This document shows, one piece after another, positions 50,901-63,855 of a stretch of 64,000 bases of DNA; position 1 is the first letter of the stretch, and every line of letters starts with the position of its first letter. A model generated the notes under the pieces. It had not been told where the DNA came from. It saw nothing but the letters and a program-made list of their open reading frames with translations, and did not search any database. Both the position numbers and the translations under genes were made by a program. The DNA is from Microcebus murinus. Lineage: Eukaryota > Chordata > Mammalia > Primates > Cheirogaleidae. Location of the stretch: the NCBI RefSeq assembly GCF_040939455.1, contig NC_134107.1, forward strand, positions 13,951,537 to 14,015,536. The letters are read 5' to 3'.

Positions 50901-53577
50901 GCAGTAAGGTCAGGGAAGGGGTCCGGGGATGAGGCACTCACTCAGGAAGAAGTATTCATGCTGGTGGTTGTAAGGCAGGTATTTCAGCTTCTTCTTGCCG
51001 TACTGAGGAGAGAGGAGCGAGCGTGAGCACCCAGCAGCCCCCGGGCGCAGCCTCCCACGCCTGCCCACTGACTCTGCAGCCACCGCTCCTTCTCCCTGCC
51101 CAGGGCGGCCTCTGCGCCTTTCCTGCCCGTCTGCACCCTGCGCCCAGCAAGGCCGGGCCTCTCTGGCTCTCCCATCCCAGCTAGCGCTGCTGGCGCTTCC
51201 TCTGCCCTACCCGGGCACGCGGGCCCAAGCGGTGTCGTCCTCGGCAAGCCTCAAGCCCGCACTTTTGAGGCTGAGGCTCTGAGTGAAGTCACTGCCCAAG
51301 GCCATGGAAAGTGGCCCGGCTGGGTTCTGAACCCACAGATCTGACTCAGAGCCCAAGTGACAGGCACTAAAGAAATGTTTGTTGAGTGAATATATAATGG
51401 AACAGTTCACATGGGGGCACAGGCACCCAGAGGGAGCTCCTAGTCCACCGTGGGGAGCGCCCGGAGCCCACAGCAGCCGTGAGAACCCAGCTAAGGGCCC
51501 TGGAATTGTTAGCAGTCAGCAGACTGGGAGCTTCCTACCTGCCCGGAGCCTCCCTGGGACACCGGATGGACTCCACTGGCCACACCTGGTTACCAGAGGT
51601 TCCCACCTAGGGCGCTGGTTCCCTCCCTGTCGGAGCCTGCACCCTGGGCAGCCTGGTGCCCAGAGGCTCCGACTGAGGAGGGCCAGGCGAGGGCCTGGGC
51701 ATCCTCACTGTCCCAAGCTGTTCCAGCCACTTAGTGTGGGAGCCACAGCCCCAGGGGATGCCTGGAGCCCTTTAGTTCCACGGTCCAGCCCCTAGGGACC
51801 AGCCCACCCTGCTCCTCCGGGACTGAGACTACAGATGCCGCTCGCTGAGTGGCATGTGCTCATCTAGATAATAATGCGGGGCCGAGTGGGAGCCCGGGCT
51901 TGGAGCCAACAGGTGAGTCTGACCGACGCTGCCGCTCACGGAGCTGCAACCCTGCATTTGAGGGGGCCCTTGGCCGGGGAGCCTTGGCCAGCCTCCGGAT
52001 CACTGGCTGGTAGGAGGGGCCACTGTGCAAAGGGGCACAGATGTCAGTGCTGCCCCAGGATGCTGCCCCCGTGCCACACCCCATCTGAAGGCCAGAGCCG
52101 CCCCTCTGATGGCGTCCAGTCCCGCCCATTGCAGTCAGGAGATCAAAGCGAGTTACAGATGGGAGAAACCTTGGATGGCATCTAGGCCATGCCCTGATTG
52201 TCCAGATGAAAACACAGAGCAGGAAGTGATTGTCAAATCACAGGGATGGACCCAGTATTCCTGGAAGCTAAAAACAAAACAAAACAAAGCAAAACCACAA
52301 AAAAAATCACAGGGAGAGCCCATGGACTCCTGAAGGGCAGAGGCCATGGTGGGAACAAAGTCCAGCCTGGCCCCAGGACTTGCGTCTTGGCCCCAGTGGC
52401 CGTGGTCACGGTGCACCCAGCTGAAGGACCACCAGGAACAATCCCTTTGTTCTGTGTGGCCTCCCGAGCGCGGGCATGCCCAGAAAGTCTGACTGTCTGC
52501 ACGCAGACCGTCATTAAGGCCAGGCTGCGGCTGGCCTGGGAGAGGACAGAGCCAGGGAGGCCTCCGAGGGAGCCTTTGATGAGTCCCCAGTGGATGGAGG
52601 GGGCTGAGGGGCCACACTGGGGAGGGTGTCCCCCGAGGTGGATACTCTGGGGGCCTGCAGGGGCCCAGGGTTCCGGGGAGCCCAGCGTCTGTGTGTGGCT
52701 TCTCCAGCCCTAGCCGGAGCCTTCCCCACATCTCTGCCACCCTCTGGGGCTTCCCTGGCTCTGCACAGGGTGTGAGCACCCAGGGCAGTCCAGGCAGGTC
52801 AGCAGGGGCTGGAGGGTCCCCCTGGAGGGACTGTGGGCTGGCCACACTGCTGTGGGGGCAGGGGGAGGACCCGGGGAGGTCGTTTCGTGCTGCATTTGCA
52901 CAGTGAGCACACTGTTCTCACTGCTTATGGTGAACTTTGGGGGGATGACTGAGATGATAGCTCCCCAGCTGTCCCCAGCTGGTAAGTACTACTGGCTCTA
53001 ACTTGTGCCCCAAACTGACCTCTGGAAACCACGGGGGCCCTAGCCCCGGGCAGAGGCAGGCTTCAGAATCAGCCTCTGAGGGTCCCTGCTTTGGGGAGGC
53101 AAATTGTTCTGTGAGTAAATTGCTTCACTCCCCTGAGCTTTGGGTTCCTTGCTGCAAAGTGGAGGTTCAACAGGCACCTCACAGGGCCGTTGCGAGACCA
53201 GCAGATGGAGTGGACATAAAAGCACTAAAGGCCGGGCGCGGTGGCTCACGCCTGTAATCCTAGCACTCTGGGAGGCTGAGGCGGGCAGATCGCTCAAGGT
53301 CAGGAGTTCGAAATCAGCCTGAGCAAGAGCGAGACCCCGTCTGTACTAAAAATAGAAAGAAATTAATTGGCCAACTAAAAATATAGAAAAAATTAGCCGG
53401 GCATGGTAGCGCACACCTGTAGTCCCAGCTTCCAGGAAGGCTGAGGCAGGAGGATCACTCGAGCCCAGGAGATTGAGGTTGCTGTGAGCTAGGCTGACGC
53501 CACGGCACTCTAGCCCGGGCAACAGAGTGAGCCTCTGCCTCAAAAAAAAAAAAAAAGCACTGAAGTGTTAGTCACAC

Positions 53578-53625
<48 letters not shown>

Positions 53626-56600
53626 CAACACACTGAGGCACCACTGTGCGTCCGTTCCCACCTCGATGGGAGGCTGGGCAGGGCAGCCGCTGGGGGGCTG
53701 CCAGGGCCAGGCTGACCTCAGCGCTCCCCTCCGAAACCCGGAAAGTACGACTGCAGGTTTGGAGACGTCAAGCCCTGCCCTGCGGCTAACTCTCTGCTCT
53801 CATTTTTCACACGCTCAGTTCCGTGCCAACAACACGCCTCGGGAGCAGGGGAGGGACGGGGAGAGGTAGTTTAGAAGGTACTAAGCTAGGAGGGTGAGCA
53901 CCTCGCTTCCTAACCCATCAGAAAGCTGGAGCCGCCCAACACACACGTTTCCCAAGCGCCTGCCAGGCGGAGGCCCCGGGCAGGGTCCCCAGGACCCAGG
54001 AGCCAGACGGGGGCTGGGTTGGGACGCTGGGCTGCCTTCTGCCAGCTGTCACCTTGAGCGAGCCCCTTCATCTCTCTTGCCCTTAGCTGTCCCGTCCATG
54101 GTAGCTCCTGCCTCCCGGGCTCGGCAAGGACTAAGTGATGCTGCACGTGCACGGCGCTCACGCAGTGCCGGCCCGCAGACTCACTCAGCGACAGGCAGGT
54201 TTCTTCTCCACGGGCCGCACGCCTGCACCCTCCCCTCCTCCAGTGGAGCCCCTCACTCACAGGGTAAGCCTGGCAGGCAGGGCTATGGGGCGGAGCGGGA
54301 GAGGCAGGGGAGACAAACATTACTTTCGCCAGGTGGGCTGCAGGCAAGGCTGTGGGCGGCTTGGTGTGGCTGGACCTCAAAAAGGAGATGGTGGCACACA
54401 CGCAGCTCGCCTTGAACAGGGACAGTATGTTCCCAAGCCGAGGCTGATAGCCGGGGCTGCAGGCCAGGGGCAGAGGGAGGGAGTTATGCTCAGCCCTGGT
54501 GGCCGGCCTGACCCTCTTCTCCACGGACCTTAAGGCCAGGCTCAGACGAGGGCCTGGCGGGCCGCCAGGGCCATGTGGAGAGGACTTTTCAGCTTTGGAA
54601 CAAAATGTCTGCGGAATGACAAGGGCCTTCCTTGTCTGTCCAGGGCTGGGGGAAGGGGAGCTGTCGCGAAGCCCAGTCTCTGCCTCTGGGAACCTGCACA
54701 CTCACACTGAGAGAAACGAGCAGCTCGGCCTCGGCAGCATGGGCAGAACGGCAAGATCCCAGTCCAAGGTCCCGGGAGGAGGGCACGCGTGTTCTGGCGG
54801 GGAATGGCCGCTGTGGCCTGTTCATGAAGGTCCGCCTGAAGCGGGGAGCCGGGGGGTCCACTGCGGACAGGCAGAGGCTGGGACGGCTGCCCGGATGGGA
54901 GGAGGAGGAAGATCCCCGGCAGGGAGGCGGAGACGCTCGCGGCTCTCGAGGGCCCATTTACGGTGCTAAAGGGAGCCGCTTCCCTGTTCCCCTCAATAGC
55001 GGGGCCGAAAAAGAGGATGAGCAAGACAAGACTGCCAGCGATCTCACTGCTATCTAACTTCGCTCTGAAAGTTCCAGTCCACGTAATAAAACCCAAAGGA
55101 GTTATTAGAAAAAGTCTAAATTTTCATGATTTTCAAGGATAGTTTCATGTACCCAGGAAACTCAAGAATCAACCAAAAACCAACTAAAATTGCTGCAGAG
55201 ACACTGGCTGGACATAGGTACCTGGCCCCATACCGACTGCTTTCCCCAGTGCTGGAGAAACCCCAAGCCCCAACCACGGTGACAAAAATATAGAACACAT
55301 AAGGGTTAAATTTAAAAAGAAACACCCACGAGACTATAAAGAAACATATAAAAACTTCCTCAAGAGAAAGAAAAGCAAACTTGAGTGACAGGAACAGGTG
55401 CCTGTCCCTGGGTGGGAAGGCGGAATGCAATGATGGAAATTCTTTCGAGAAGGGGAGAGTCACCCCACTACACGTTTACAATGACTGAAGTGCCAAGGAC
55501 GGATGACTGTGACTCCTGAGCCACCCAGACCGTGGCCTGGGAGAGGCCAGACAGCCCAGCCCAGCCTAGACACAGGCTCAGGAGAGCTCACTGCAGCGTA
55601 CGGAGGGGCGAGGCGACGCCCAGGGGTGCTGGGAAAACCGGCTGACTCTGGAGAAATATGAAGGCAGAAAATCATCTCACCAAATCCCGCTGGGCAAAAG
55701 TTACATATTTGGAAGCAAAACCATAAAGAACTAAAAATAGCATGCATAAAGGGAATGAATCTCCAGGGGGTGAAGTGAATACCTTTTGCTACACAAAACA
55801 AAACAAAAAACCCTCCTGCATGTCATGAACAAGACCAAAAGGCTAACTACCTAGGGAAAAGGGCTTTCCTACCCGCCTGCTGTTCGCAGTTCCGGTGTGG
55901 GGCAGCCCCCTGGGCTGCCTTGTTCTGTGCCCAGAGATGAGAGCCCTGGCAGGCGTCCTTGCTCAGGAGGCCAGGATGGTGGCTCAAGACGCTGAAGCCT
56001 GGCTGTCCGGAGCCAGGTGGGTGTCCCTGACATGTGACAAGTGCTATCAGACCCACTGTCACCTTAGTCAAGAAACCAGTGTTCCTTCTGGGGCAGCATG
56101 GCCCTGTGGGCCCCGGGGCACAGTTCCACTGGGAACCCAGGAAACTGGACCTGTGCCCCCGCGAGTGTGTGACGGTAAAGTCTCCACAGAACACTGTGGC
56201 GCTGGACTGCCCAGCACTGTTGGCAACTGGACGGCCAGATCTCCAGAGGCTCCCGCCTCGGCCCCTGCCCAAGGCCGGCATCTGAGAAATGTCGGGGGCG
56301 AGGAAATGTCAGAAGAGGTTTCACCGGCCACCATGCCAAGAGGAAAGACGCTTCCTTGCCAGCACGGCTGGCGGGACCGGGTTTTCTTTGTTGGGGACAC
56401 AGAGAACGTCTGTCGGGACAGCCGAGGGCCCTGCAACACCAAGCCTCACCGAGAGGCGAGGCCTTTGTCTCCACTTATCAGAAGGCCCCAGGTTCGTCAG
56501 CTCTGCTGCCTGGACACCTCTAATCAGCAAAGCTAGTGAACTGTTTCCTAGAAAAACAAAAGCATGCATTGGCAGAAAATAAAATCCCTGCCAAGCCAGA

Positions 56601-59600
56601 GAGGCCTAATGCTTCCAAAGTACAGAATTTTGGCTAATTTCCTGGGAATTGGTTATGTCACAGAAAACCCATGTTTCTGTTCAGATGATCTCTTGGGTGG
56701 AAATGAAACAGGGTCTGGGGGGAGTACAAACCAGAACTGGGGGACCAGGCTCTCTCCTCTCCCTGTTCCAAGCCTTGAACGCCAACACCGCCCAGAAAAC
56801 TACTTCATTCACAACATTCCTCCTTACTGAGGGTCAGTTCGCCTCTCTTGGCAGATTTGCATCGAATGCTACCTTGTGCATAGCACTGTGATCTTAATTT
56901 AATATCTGCACACAAGTGACAACGATTTTCTAAACTGTGGTTTACATCATCAGTGTGTTTCCAAAAAGCAAAGCATATGTAAATTAAACCGTAACATAGA
57001 GGCTCTACTTAAAAAAAAAATGTTAAGGACATTCTTTAAAGGCATTGGGGGTGCTTTTATTCGAAAGAAATTAAGAATCAGTAACACCCAGTTTTCCTGC
57101 CTTGTAAAATAATGTAGGTTATGTGAAGGTAGAGAAACACAACAGGATACCGCACAGCCACTGAGAAGGACGAAATTGATCTGCTTGGAACTCTGGGGAA
57201 AGGGGCCCCATTTGGAGAGGCGGCGAGTTTCAGAAGAGAAGGTATAATTTTTTAGAACTTTCGTTTGTAAAGAAACAGCTATACGCATGTTTATACACAC
57301 ATACAACATATCTGCAAGGATATATAGTATCTTGTTCACAGTAGGAACCTGCAAGGGCATGAAATTTGAGGCCAAGAGGGGGTGGTGGAGACAATAAGAG
57401 ATCACTTTTTAATTCTGCGTATTTCTATACTATGTAAATGTTTGTACCAAGTGTGTTCCCTCGATTTTTCATCTACTGGTGAAGCAGGTTGGACCAGGCC
57501 ACGCTGAGGTTCCTCCCAGCATAGAGGACTGTGATTCCCCAAATAAAGTTTCTGAAATGTGAGCTTGCCCACTGGGGACCAAGCTTGAGCCCTGGAGTCC
57601 TGCCTTCTTATAAACTGGCACCAGGTTTCCCTCTGCCCTGAGCAGAAACCAGCCGGGGAACCTCTCCCCCAGCCTTTGGGAGGGATCCCGGCAGGCATCC
57701 GGCACTCCGATAAGGACACCAGCCCATTCCATATAAATCCCAGCTGAACAGTTCAGGGTGCCTGGGAAAGCTTTCCCGTGTGACCCCAGGTGCGGATGTG
57801 CCTGGCCGAGTGTCGACCCCGCGGGATTCCTCACCTGCTCCCGGCTCAGGCCAACGCCATCCCCTTCGTCATACCTCAATGGGCTGCCACTCGCCCAGGA
57901 CAAACACGTGCAGCATGTTCACGTCCGGATCCTTGTGGAAGATGTTGGGCTTGGCATGATGCTGGAAGTGGCGATGGTTCCACCAGTTGGCGGAGGCACC
58001 CTGCGTGGGGAGAGGGGTTGGGCTGAGCAATGCCATCCCATCGGATGGGGACCTTGGTTTGCCTGCGATGGGACCCATTCGGGGCCAGTTCCTAGCACTG
58101 CCAGCACTCAGGGGCAGTGCCTTGGGCCCCACAAGAGTCAGAGCACAGCCCCGCCACCACTGAGCCCACAGAGCACCGGCAGCCCCAAATGGAGTCAAGT
58201 CACTTCACACCTCCAGGCCTCAGTTTCCCCAATCACAAGGCCGTGATGGCGGGTGGGGATGCTGGTGTGGGACCGCATGGCGAGGGCTTCGGCAGGTGCG
58301 GGGGGCGGTGTCTGCCTCTCCACCGACACCCGGGACGGAGCCTTCCACACCCACCCGTCCGCCACACGCCTCTGTGCACCAGTGTAGTGCAAGGTGAAGG
58401 GGTTGCAGGGACAGTAAGTGGTCCCCACCACATGATCCAGCTAACTTCTCTCCCGGGTGTCCACGCAAGAGACACGAAAACATGTCCACACCAAATTTGT
58501 ATAGGAGTGTCCACAGCAGCATTCCTCAAAATAACCCCAAGTAGAAACAGCCCAAATGTCTATCCACAGATGGATGGATAAACAAAAGACAGCATATCCA
58601 TGCAATGAAATACTGTTTGGCCACACCATAAAACGGAATGAATTACTGACACATGCTACAATGTGGATGGACTTTAAAACATTACATGAAGTAAAAGAAG
58701 CCAGCCACAAAAGATCACATGCTACACGATTCCATTGATATGCGGTGTCCAGAATAAGAACGTCCGTACAAGGAAAGATGACTGGCTGCCTAGGGCTGGG
58801 GCCAGGGTCCGGCGGGGGACGAGGGGGTTGGGCTGTGATGGTTAGGAGGTGTGGGGTTTCTTTTGGGGCTGACGAAGGTGCTCTAAAATTGACTGTCAAG
58901 ATAGTTGCATAAATCCCTGCATTTGGACAAAGTCATTGATTTGTATACTTGAAGTGGGGAAATTTGAATGTGAGTTATATCTCAATACACCTTTTTCTAA
59001 AAATAAAAAAAGAAGACCACAAGTGGTCCCTGTTCTTGGAGAGCTCAGACATGCCGCTACGTTGAGGGGTGAACACTGAGATTCGAAGGCCATTGGGAGG
59101 GCTTAGTAGACAATTGCTAACATGAACCAGGAAGAGCTTCCCTGGTTCTAAGAAATAAAATTAAGATTCCATGAGACAAGAAGCATAACACGGTGTTTAT
59201 TTTGAGGCCGCGGATTTCTGTCTCATCAGCTCAAGCTCCGGACATTCTGCGGATTGAGGGCCGTCAGCTATGTGGCCTGGCAGTGCATGGAAGAAAACGG
59301 ACTTTTCTGACCCTTCGGCATCAGGACTGCGCCGGTGAACTCTGGCCAGGTCAACGCTTTGGCCATCTACAAAGGACTATTTGCTAAACAAACATTTTAC
59401 TTGGAAGATGCTTTTGGCACAAACATGGTCTCTGGACACTGAGCCATGGGTGGGAGCAGCAACGGACAGCTGTGGCCTCTGCAGTGACCTCAGGCCCCTG
59501 GAAGCAGGGAGGCGTCAAACCCCATCAGAGGAAAAAAAAAAAAAAAAAAATCAGAGAGTGAGAGCTTAGAGGCTTGAGGAATCAGATGACATACTGGCAT

Positions 59601-62600
59601 TTGTAGCCAAAAGGCACAAAAATCCTGGGAAGAACCAAATGGAAAAGTCTCTGGTACAAAGAGACTGAGGGACGAGGTATGTCACAAGTAAGCATGATGT
59701 TTAGAGTATGCCAGTCAAGAGACATTTTCGAATGAATAAATGCAGGAAAGAAAGACGAGCTGTGAGCAAAGTCAGCAGGACGGGGCAGTCCCAGAGCTCC
59801 CTGGACACAGGATGAGCTGGAATGAAACACTTTTTATCCCTGCCACTCCTCTGCCATGATTCTCTCCATACTTCTCTGCTAGGCAAAGCCCTCCTGTCCT
59901 TCAGAAACCCCTCCTCCTGGGCACCAATAAAGCCCTCCCTGCTCTGCAACAATGCTCAGCCCCGAGCGTCCCCAGAATGGGGTGCGCCAGCTGTGTGTGT
60001 GGCCCTGGGGGTGAAGTGGTGAACCCAGAGACAAAGCCTCGCCCCCAGGGTGCTGCCAGGGCATGTCCACCCCTTCACACCACATGAGATGTGTCCGCAG
60101 AGCCGGAGAAGGTGGCCGGGCAGAGTGACGGGTGCTTCCCCGACAGAGGGACGGGACTAGGTGAAGGCCCTGGGAGGGAAAGGGGGAGTGTAGAATGTTC
60201 CAGAAGCCAAAGGAAAGCTCCCTGGTAGGACCTTGACCAGCAGCAGTGCTGGGTGGGGCCATATCAGAGCCCGAGACAAGAGGAGAAATGTGCACTCCTG
60301 GCCTTAATGGAAGCAAACTCATGGAAAAAATAATTTTCTTTTTTTAAAAAAAAATATATTTATTTATCTAGAGACAGAGTCTCACTCTGTTGCCCGGGCT
60401 AGAGTGCCGTGGTGTCATCCTAGCTCACAGCAGCCTCAAACTCCTGGGCTCAAGCGATCCTCCAGCCTCAGCCTCCTGTAGGCATGTGCCACCACACCTG
60501 GCTCATTTTTCTATTTTTGGTAGAGATGAGGGTCTCGATTTTGCTCAGGCTGTTCTCAAACTCCTGAGCTCGAGTGATTCTCCCTCCTCATCCTCCCAAA
60601 GTGGTAGGATTATAGGCGTGAGCCACCCACAAAGTCATTTTTAAAATCTTTTTGGTGGGTCTCATTTTCAATTGAGAAAACTGCTGAGTTTGATGATTTC
60701 TGTCAACCAACTAATGAGCTTGAATAATTTTTAATTATCTTAAACTGAAGTAAAAAGTATAATAAATTCTCTTTTGGGATAAGTAGAACATTTAAACCTA
60801 GAATGTTGTGACTTTTTCAACTTCTCAACTTTGAAGCATTTTTTCAACTACTTTAATGCTTTGGGGGGGGGGAAACCCAAATCAACCATTAAAAAATTGA
60901 CACACCACCATGTATAGAGGGGTGCATGTTTTTCCATTTGCCTCAGTTCAGCCCTTTTATTTAAAATTTTGATATTTTTCATTGAGAATTTTTGCATTAA
61001 TTTTTATTTTTAAAAGCATATTATAATTATATAGATTTCTGTTAAAAATATAAAAAACAAACAGAAAATATTGCATTAAAACACTATTTATCTTGACTTC
61101 TGAGTTTGTGTGGTATCCCCTTATACTGGGCGCCCTGGGTGAGGGCCTGACCTGCCCCACCCTACCCCCAGCCCTGGTGGCCTGAGATGAGCTGCGTGCG
61201 GAGAGGCTGGTGGATTGTCGCCTCCAACAGTGTCGTCTCTACGGCACTGGCCTCGAAGTTTGTATGTTATCCCAAGTATAATGCTGAACAATGAAAGAGT
61301 TTTAAGCTCAGAACGGTCTTTGCAAAAGGCCACCCCCTGGAAGAAGTGTCCACTGGATGTGACATGGGCTTTATTTAAGGCAAAGGGAAGGTCAGGGTGT
61401 GGAGAGCTCACATGAAATCCCACAGCAGGGACAACAGTGCAGTCAGACAGAAGTGGGTCCCGGTTCCCCAAAGCCCTGGGCAACCTGCTCCCTGGCCTCA
61501 CCCACTTGTGTGAGAACATCTGAGTTGGCAAGGCCCCTGAGGACCTCCCTACAGCCAGCAACTTCTCTCCCAGCAAGGGGACCAGAGGCACAGATGCGTC
61601 TAAAAGGCTTGCCTACTTTGGCTGTGAGCCCGCCCAGTGCCAGAGCTGGGTTTCAGGCGAGCTGTGACCTCCTCACTCCAGGGTACCCTCAAGTCACCAC
61701 AGGTCCATGCCACTGGCCTGGCTCTGCGACCCAGCACCAAGGACACAGCCGGAGGGACTGGTGAGCCACGTGTGGAGACCACGTGCCCAAGCCCAAGGAC
61801 CTGTTTGCCGTCATCCTCATTCTTCATAGAGGCCACTCCTTTGTTGTGCCTCATCCTCCATCGGACACAAGAGCTGTGCTCCAGGGCTCTTCAAGGACTG
61901 GGGGTCGCTGGGCAGGAACTCCCTGCCCAGAGTCTGGAAACGGGACACAGCTCATCTTTGTTAAGTGTGTGGGGGAGAGGAGGTCGAGGAGGGCTTTATC
62001 CGAAAGAAAAGGGTATAAAATGAAACAAAGCACTCTACTATGTGCACCCTCTGCCTTCACCCCTGAGATTCTGGAAAGAGACCAGGTTCTCAGGCCGCTG
62101 CAGGCTCAGGGCCAGGCCAACCTCTTGCTGTGGAGCCGGTGACCAGCTCAGTGGCGACTTCCTCCCATCCCGAACTGCAGCCAGCGGGCCAAGAGCCCAG
62201 GTGTCCTGGGTCGCAGAGGGCTAAGCACAACCCGGGATGGGGAGGGTGAAGTCCTCAGTCCCTAGCCTTTCTTGGGAACCAGCTAGACCCCACTGGGGTA
62301 GGCCGGGGTGGGGATGGTGTGATTCAGAGAGAAAACTGGCAAGGACTTATTTTCAAAACCGAGGAAATGACACCTCTTAGGTCAGCCTCAAACCACTGGC
62401 AATTCAAGGTCAGATTTTCACAGACTTGCTGAGCGTCTGTGGGTCCGCCTCACCACGTATGTTTTAAACGACTTTCGTCCTTTGGCTCAGCCGACCATCC
62501 GATAGTCTGATGTCCCTTATCAAAGGCATGGTATGACGACTGCTTCTACTTTTCCTACCCCACATATTTCCAAAGAGTATTTGAGATGGCTGAAGACAAA

Positions 62601-63602
62601 GGACTCATATTAACAGAATGGTTAAAATAAGGCTAAAAGCATAAGTGATGCATGAGGAGTGAGTATACCAAAAATGCAGACTGAGGAGAGTTGCCATTTC
62701 AAATGTTACTTTGTACTTCCTGGGAAAAAGGGACCAGAGGGGAAAAAGGAGGTACGCACTGTATTGACGAGCTCACGCCCAGCAAAAGGAGGCGCAATCC
62801 ATCCGGATGCTGCGGCTTTACTGGCCCGGACTAAAAGGAATTTTTTAGATAAGTCCTTAGCTAAAGAGCTCCAAATGATCTAATCAACTGAGCCAATAGA
62901 TTAAAAAGGGCATGTGCCTGTCTTTGTAATTGGACATTGTGGTTTTGGGGGTTTGATCTGGTGTGGAGACGGGGCCCAGGAAGTCTGAGGACAAGAAGAT
63001 CAGCGTGTCCCACAGCAAAGCCGGTGCCACCAGAAGGCTCATGCGCAGACCTGCCTTGTCACCCCGGAGCCCCAGAGCACTGAGCAGAAAGGAGTCTCGG
63101 CCTCAGAGTGAAGTGTGATCGCACTGCGCCAACCGCCAACCAACGGGACAACGGGACGGACGCCCGGGGCTGACGACACTTACCTTTAAGTGGCCGATGA
63201 CGAACTTGTGGACGATGTGGTTCCACATGGACTTCTTGTAGACAGAAAGGTGGCCGTAATCGTGTTGCAGCCATCCAGCTTGGGCCTGGGGAGAAAGGGT
63301 CACACATGCCATCACAGCACCAGGAGACAGGCACCGGCCCTCTGTGAACTGGGGCAGGTGGGGGTGTGGGGCCTCAAGTGATAGGTGAGGGTGTCATGCC
63401 TCACCTGAGAGGTAGCAAGAACAAAGGCCGTGACGAGGGTAGGAATCCAGCCATTGCCGAAGTAAAAGATGGTGAACCACGCGATGCTCTCCATGGCGAT
63501 GATGTGGGCCAGGAGGAGGAGGAAGAACAGGTGGTTGGGCTTGAACAGGTTCATGTCCTCGGCCGCCTTCCTCAGGGCCCGGAAGTCCTCGGTGATCTGA
63601 GA
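44993..63602 (-). CDS. FADS2: acyl-CoA 6-desaturase (FADS2), exons 3-12, 5' partial
   Basis: Minus-strand exons in gene order: 63602-63405, 63285-63184, 58000-57875, 51002-50942, 50606-50530, 47046-46949, 46747-46651, 46401-46322, 45596-45471 and 45044-44993 (stop TGA). All introns are GT-AG. These give 338 residues, equal to human residues 107-444. Exons 1-2, with most of the cytochrome b5 domain, are beyond the right edge. In human numbering the histidine boxes are HDYGH (180-184), HFQHH (217-221) and QIEHH (382-386). Membrane segments include [20 protein letters not shown] and [20 protein letters not shown]. The protein is an ER-membrane enzyme. It introduces the delta-6 (also delta-4/delta-8) double bond into linoleoyl-, linolenoyl- and longer acyl-CoAs, the rate-limiting step of long-chain PUFA synthesis. 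FADS1 is excluded by sequences such as [18 protein letters not shown] and the ending LWLDAYLHK, and by the convergent position opposite FADS3. Confidence 0.96.
45793..45930 (+). mobile_element. internally deleted Alu
   Basis: The left head (GGCCGGCGAGGTGGCTCACA to GAGGCGGGAGGAC) is joined directly to the right-arm end (TGCACTCCAGCCTGGGCAGC) and a (AAATG)-like tail. It lies in FADS2 intron 10, antisense to the gene. Confidence 0.8.
47047..50529 (-). other. FADS2: FADS2 intron 7
   Basis: This 3.5-kb intron is mostly unique GC-rich sequence. It contains an MLT1-like LTR in its left-to-right terminal third and a short GTGCGTGCGC-type alternating tract near 48390-48430. No exon is recognised. Confidence 0.7.
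49795..50137 (+). mobile_element. MLT1-type LTR (ERVL-MaLR)
   Basis: The expected order is present: TTTTGAGTTGAACTGTGCCC, ATTCATATGTTGGAATTC, AAGTGACCTTATTTGGCAC, TGACTGATATCCACATAAAG, and the end TTTGTTACGCAGTCTTAGC followed by AACTAACAC. It is a diverged solo LTR, antisense to FADS2, with no coding interior. Confidence 0.75.
53231..53552 (+). mobile_element. Alu SINE, lemur type, with target-site duplication
   Basis: GCCGGGCGCGGTGGCTCACG, ATTAATTGGCCAACTAAAAA and GTGAGCTAGGCTGACGCCAC identify a complete sense element. AAAAGCACTAAAG (53218-53230) and AAAAGCACTGAAG (53553-53565) flank it. Confidence 0.95.
53581..53623 (+). repeat. (TG)21 microsatellite
   Basis: Uninterrupted TG dinucleotides follow ACACACA, shortly after the Alu tail. 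This is a likely polymorphic marker. Confidence 0.98.
55100..55460 (+). mobile_element. ancient L1 ORF2 remnant (tentative)
   Basis: CAACCAAAAACCAACTAAAA, ATAGGTACCTGGCCCCATAC and AAAACTTCCTCAAGAGAAAG resemble sense L1 ORF2 text in order, but identity is low and no frame survives. A similar-age LINE-like 3' end may lie at 57240-57445. Confidence 0.4.
58448..59015 (+). mobile_element. L1 3' end fragment
   Basis: Sense L1 text: GTGTCCACAGCAGCATTCCT, AGATGGATGGATAAACAAAA, GACACATGCTACAATGTGGA and AGTTATATCTCAATACACC, ending in an A-rich tail. It is inserted antisense to FADS2. Confidence 0.88.
60369..60628 (-). mobile_element. Alu SINE, antisense, with internal deletions
   Basis: TCTAGAGACAGAGTCTCACT, AGCTCACAGCAGCCTCAAAC and TAGGCGTGAGCCACC mark both arms. 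The CCGAGTAGCTGGGACTA segment is missing between CAGCCTCCTG and TAGGCATGTG. It lies in FADS2 intron 4. Confidence 0.85.
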
Positions 63603-63855
63603 CTGTTGAGTAAGGGCACCGGGAAGGAGATTGGCCACGCAGCCACTCTGGAGGGGACAGCCAGCTTGGGCCGGCTTCTCGACACCCACTGCACACCCTG
63701 GAGAAGCGGTGGCAAGAGGGGACCAACCCACAAGCCTCAACCCTGCAGGAGCTGGGCCACCGCACACGACAATGACGGCCGTTACCACTGCTTGGCACAG
63801 CCCTGGGGCCTGTGCATTTGTCCACAGCTAGTTAAGTGGCAGAGAAAGGATTCGA

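Larger units (their letters stand above)
51003..57874 (-). other. FADS2: FADS2 intron 5
   Basis: This 6.9-kb intron contains MIR traces (about 51250-51390 and 53090-53217), one Alu with a TG microsatellite next to it, and two A/T-rich blocks resembling very old LINE sequence (about 55100-55460 and 57240-57445). No exon is recognised. Many long open frames on both strands reflect base composition only. Confidence 0.7.
58001..63183 (-). other. FADS2: FADS2 intron 4
   Basis: This 5.2-kb intron includes an L1 3' end, a near-pure poly-A insertion (59531-59549), an antisense Alu and an A/T-rich unassigned block at about 60640-61110. The remainder (61110-63183) shows no recognisable gene. Short open frames such as one at 62659-62883 match nothing I know. 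Confidence 0.7.

Noticed and set aside
62659..62883. A 74-codon frame in FADS2 intron 4 as a possible small gene
   Set aside because: No recognisable family, splice signals, promoter or conservation evidence; the length is expected by chance.
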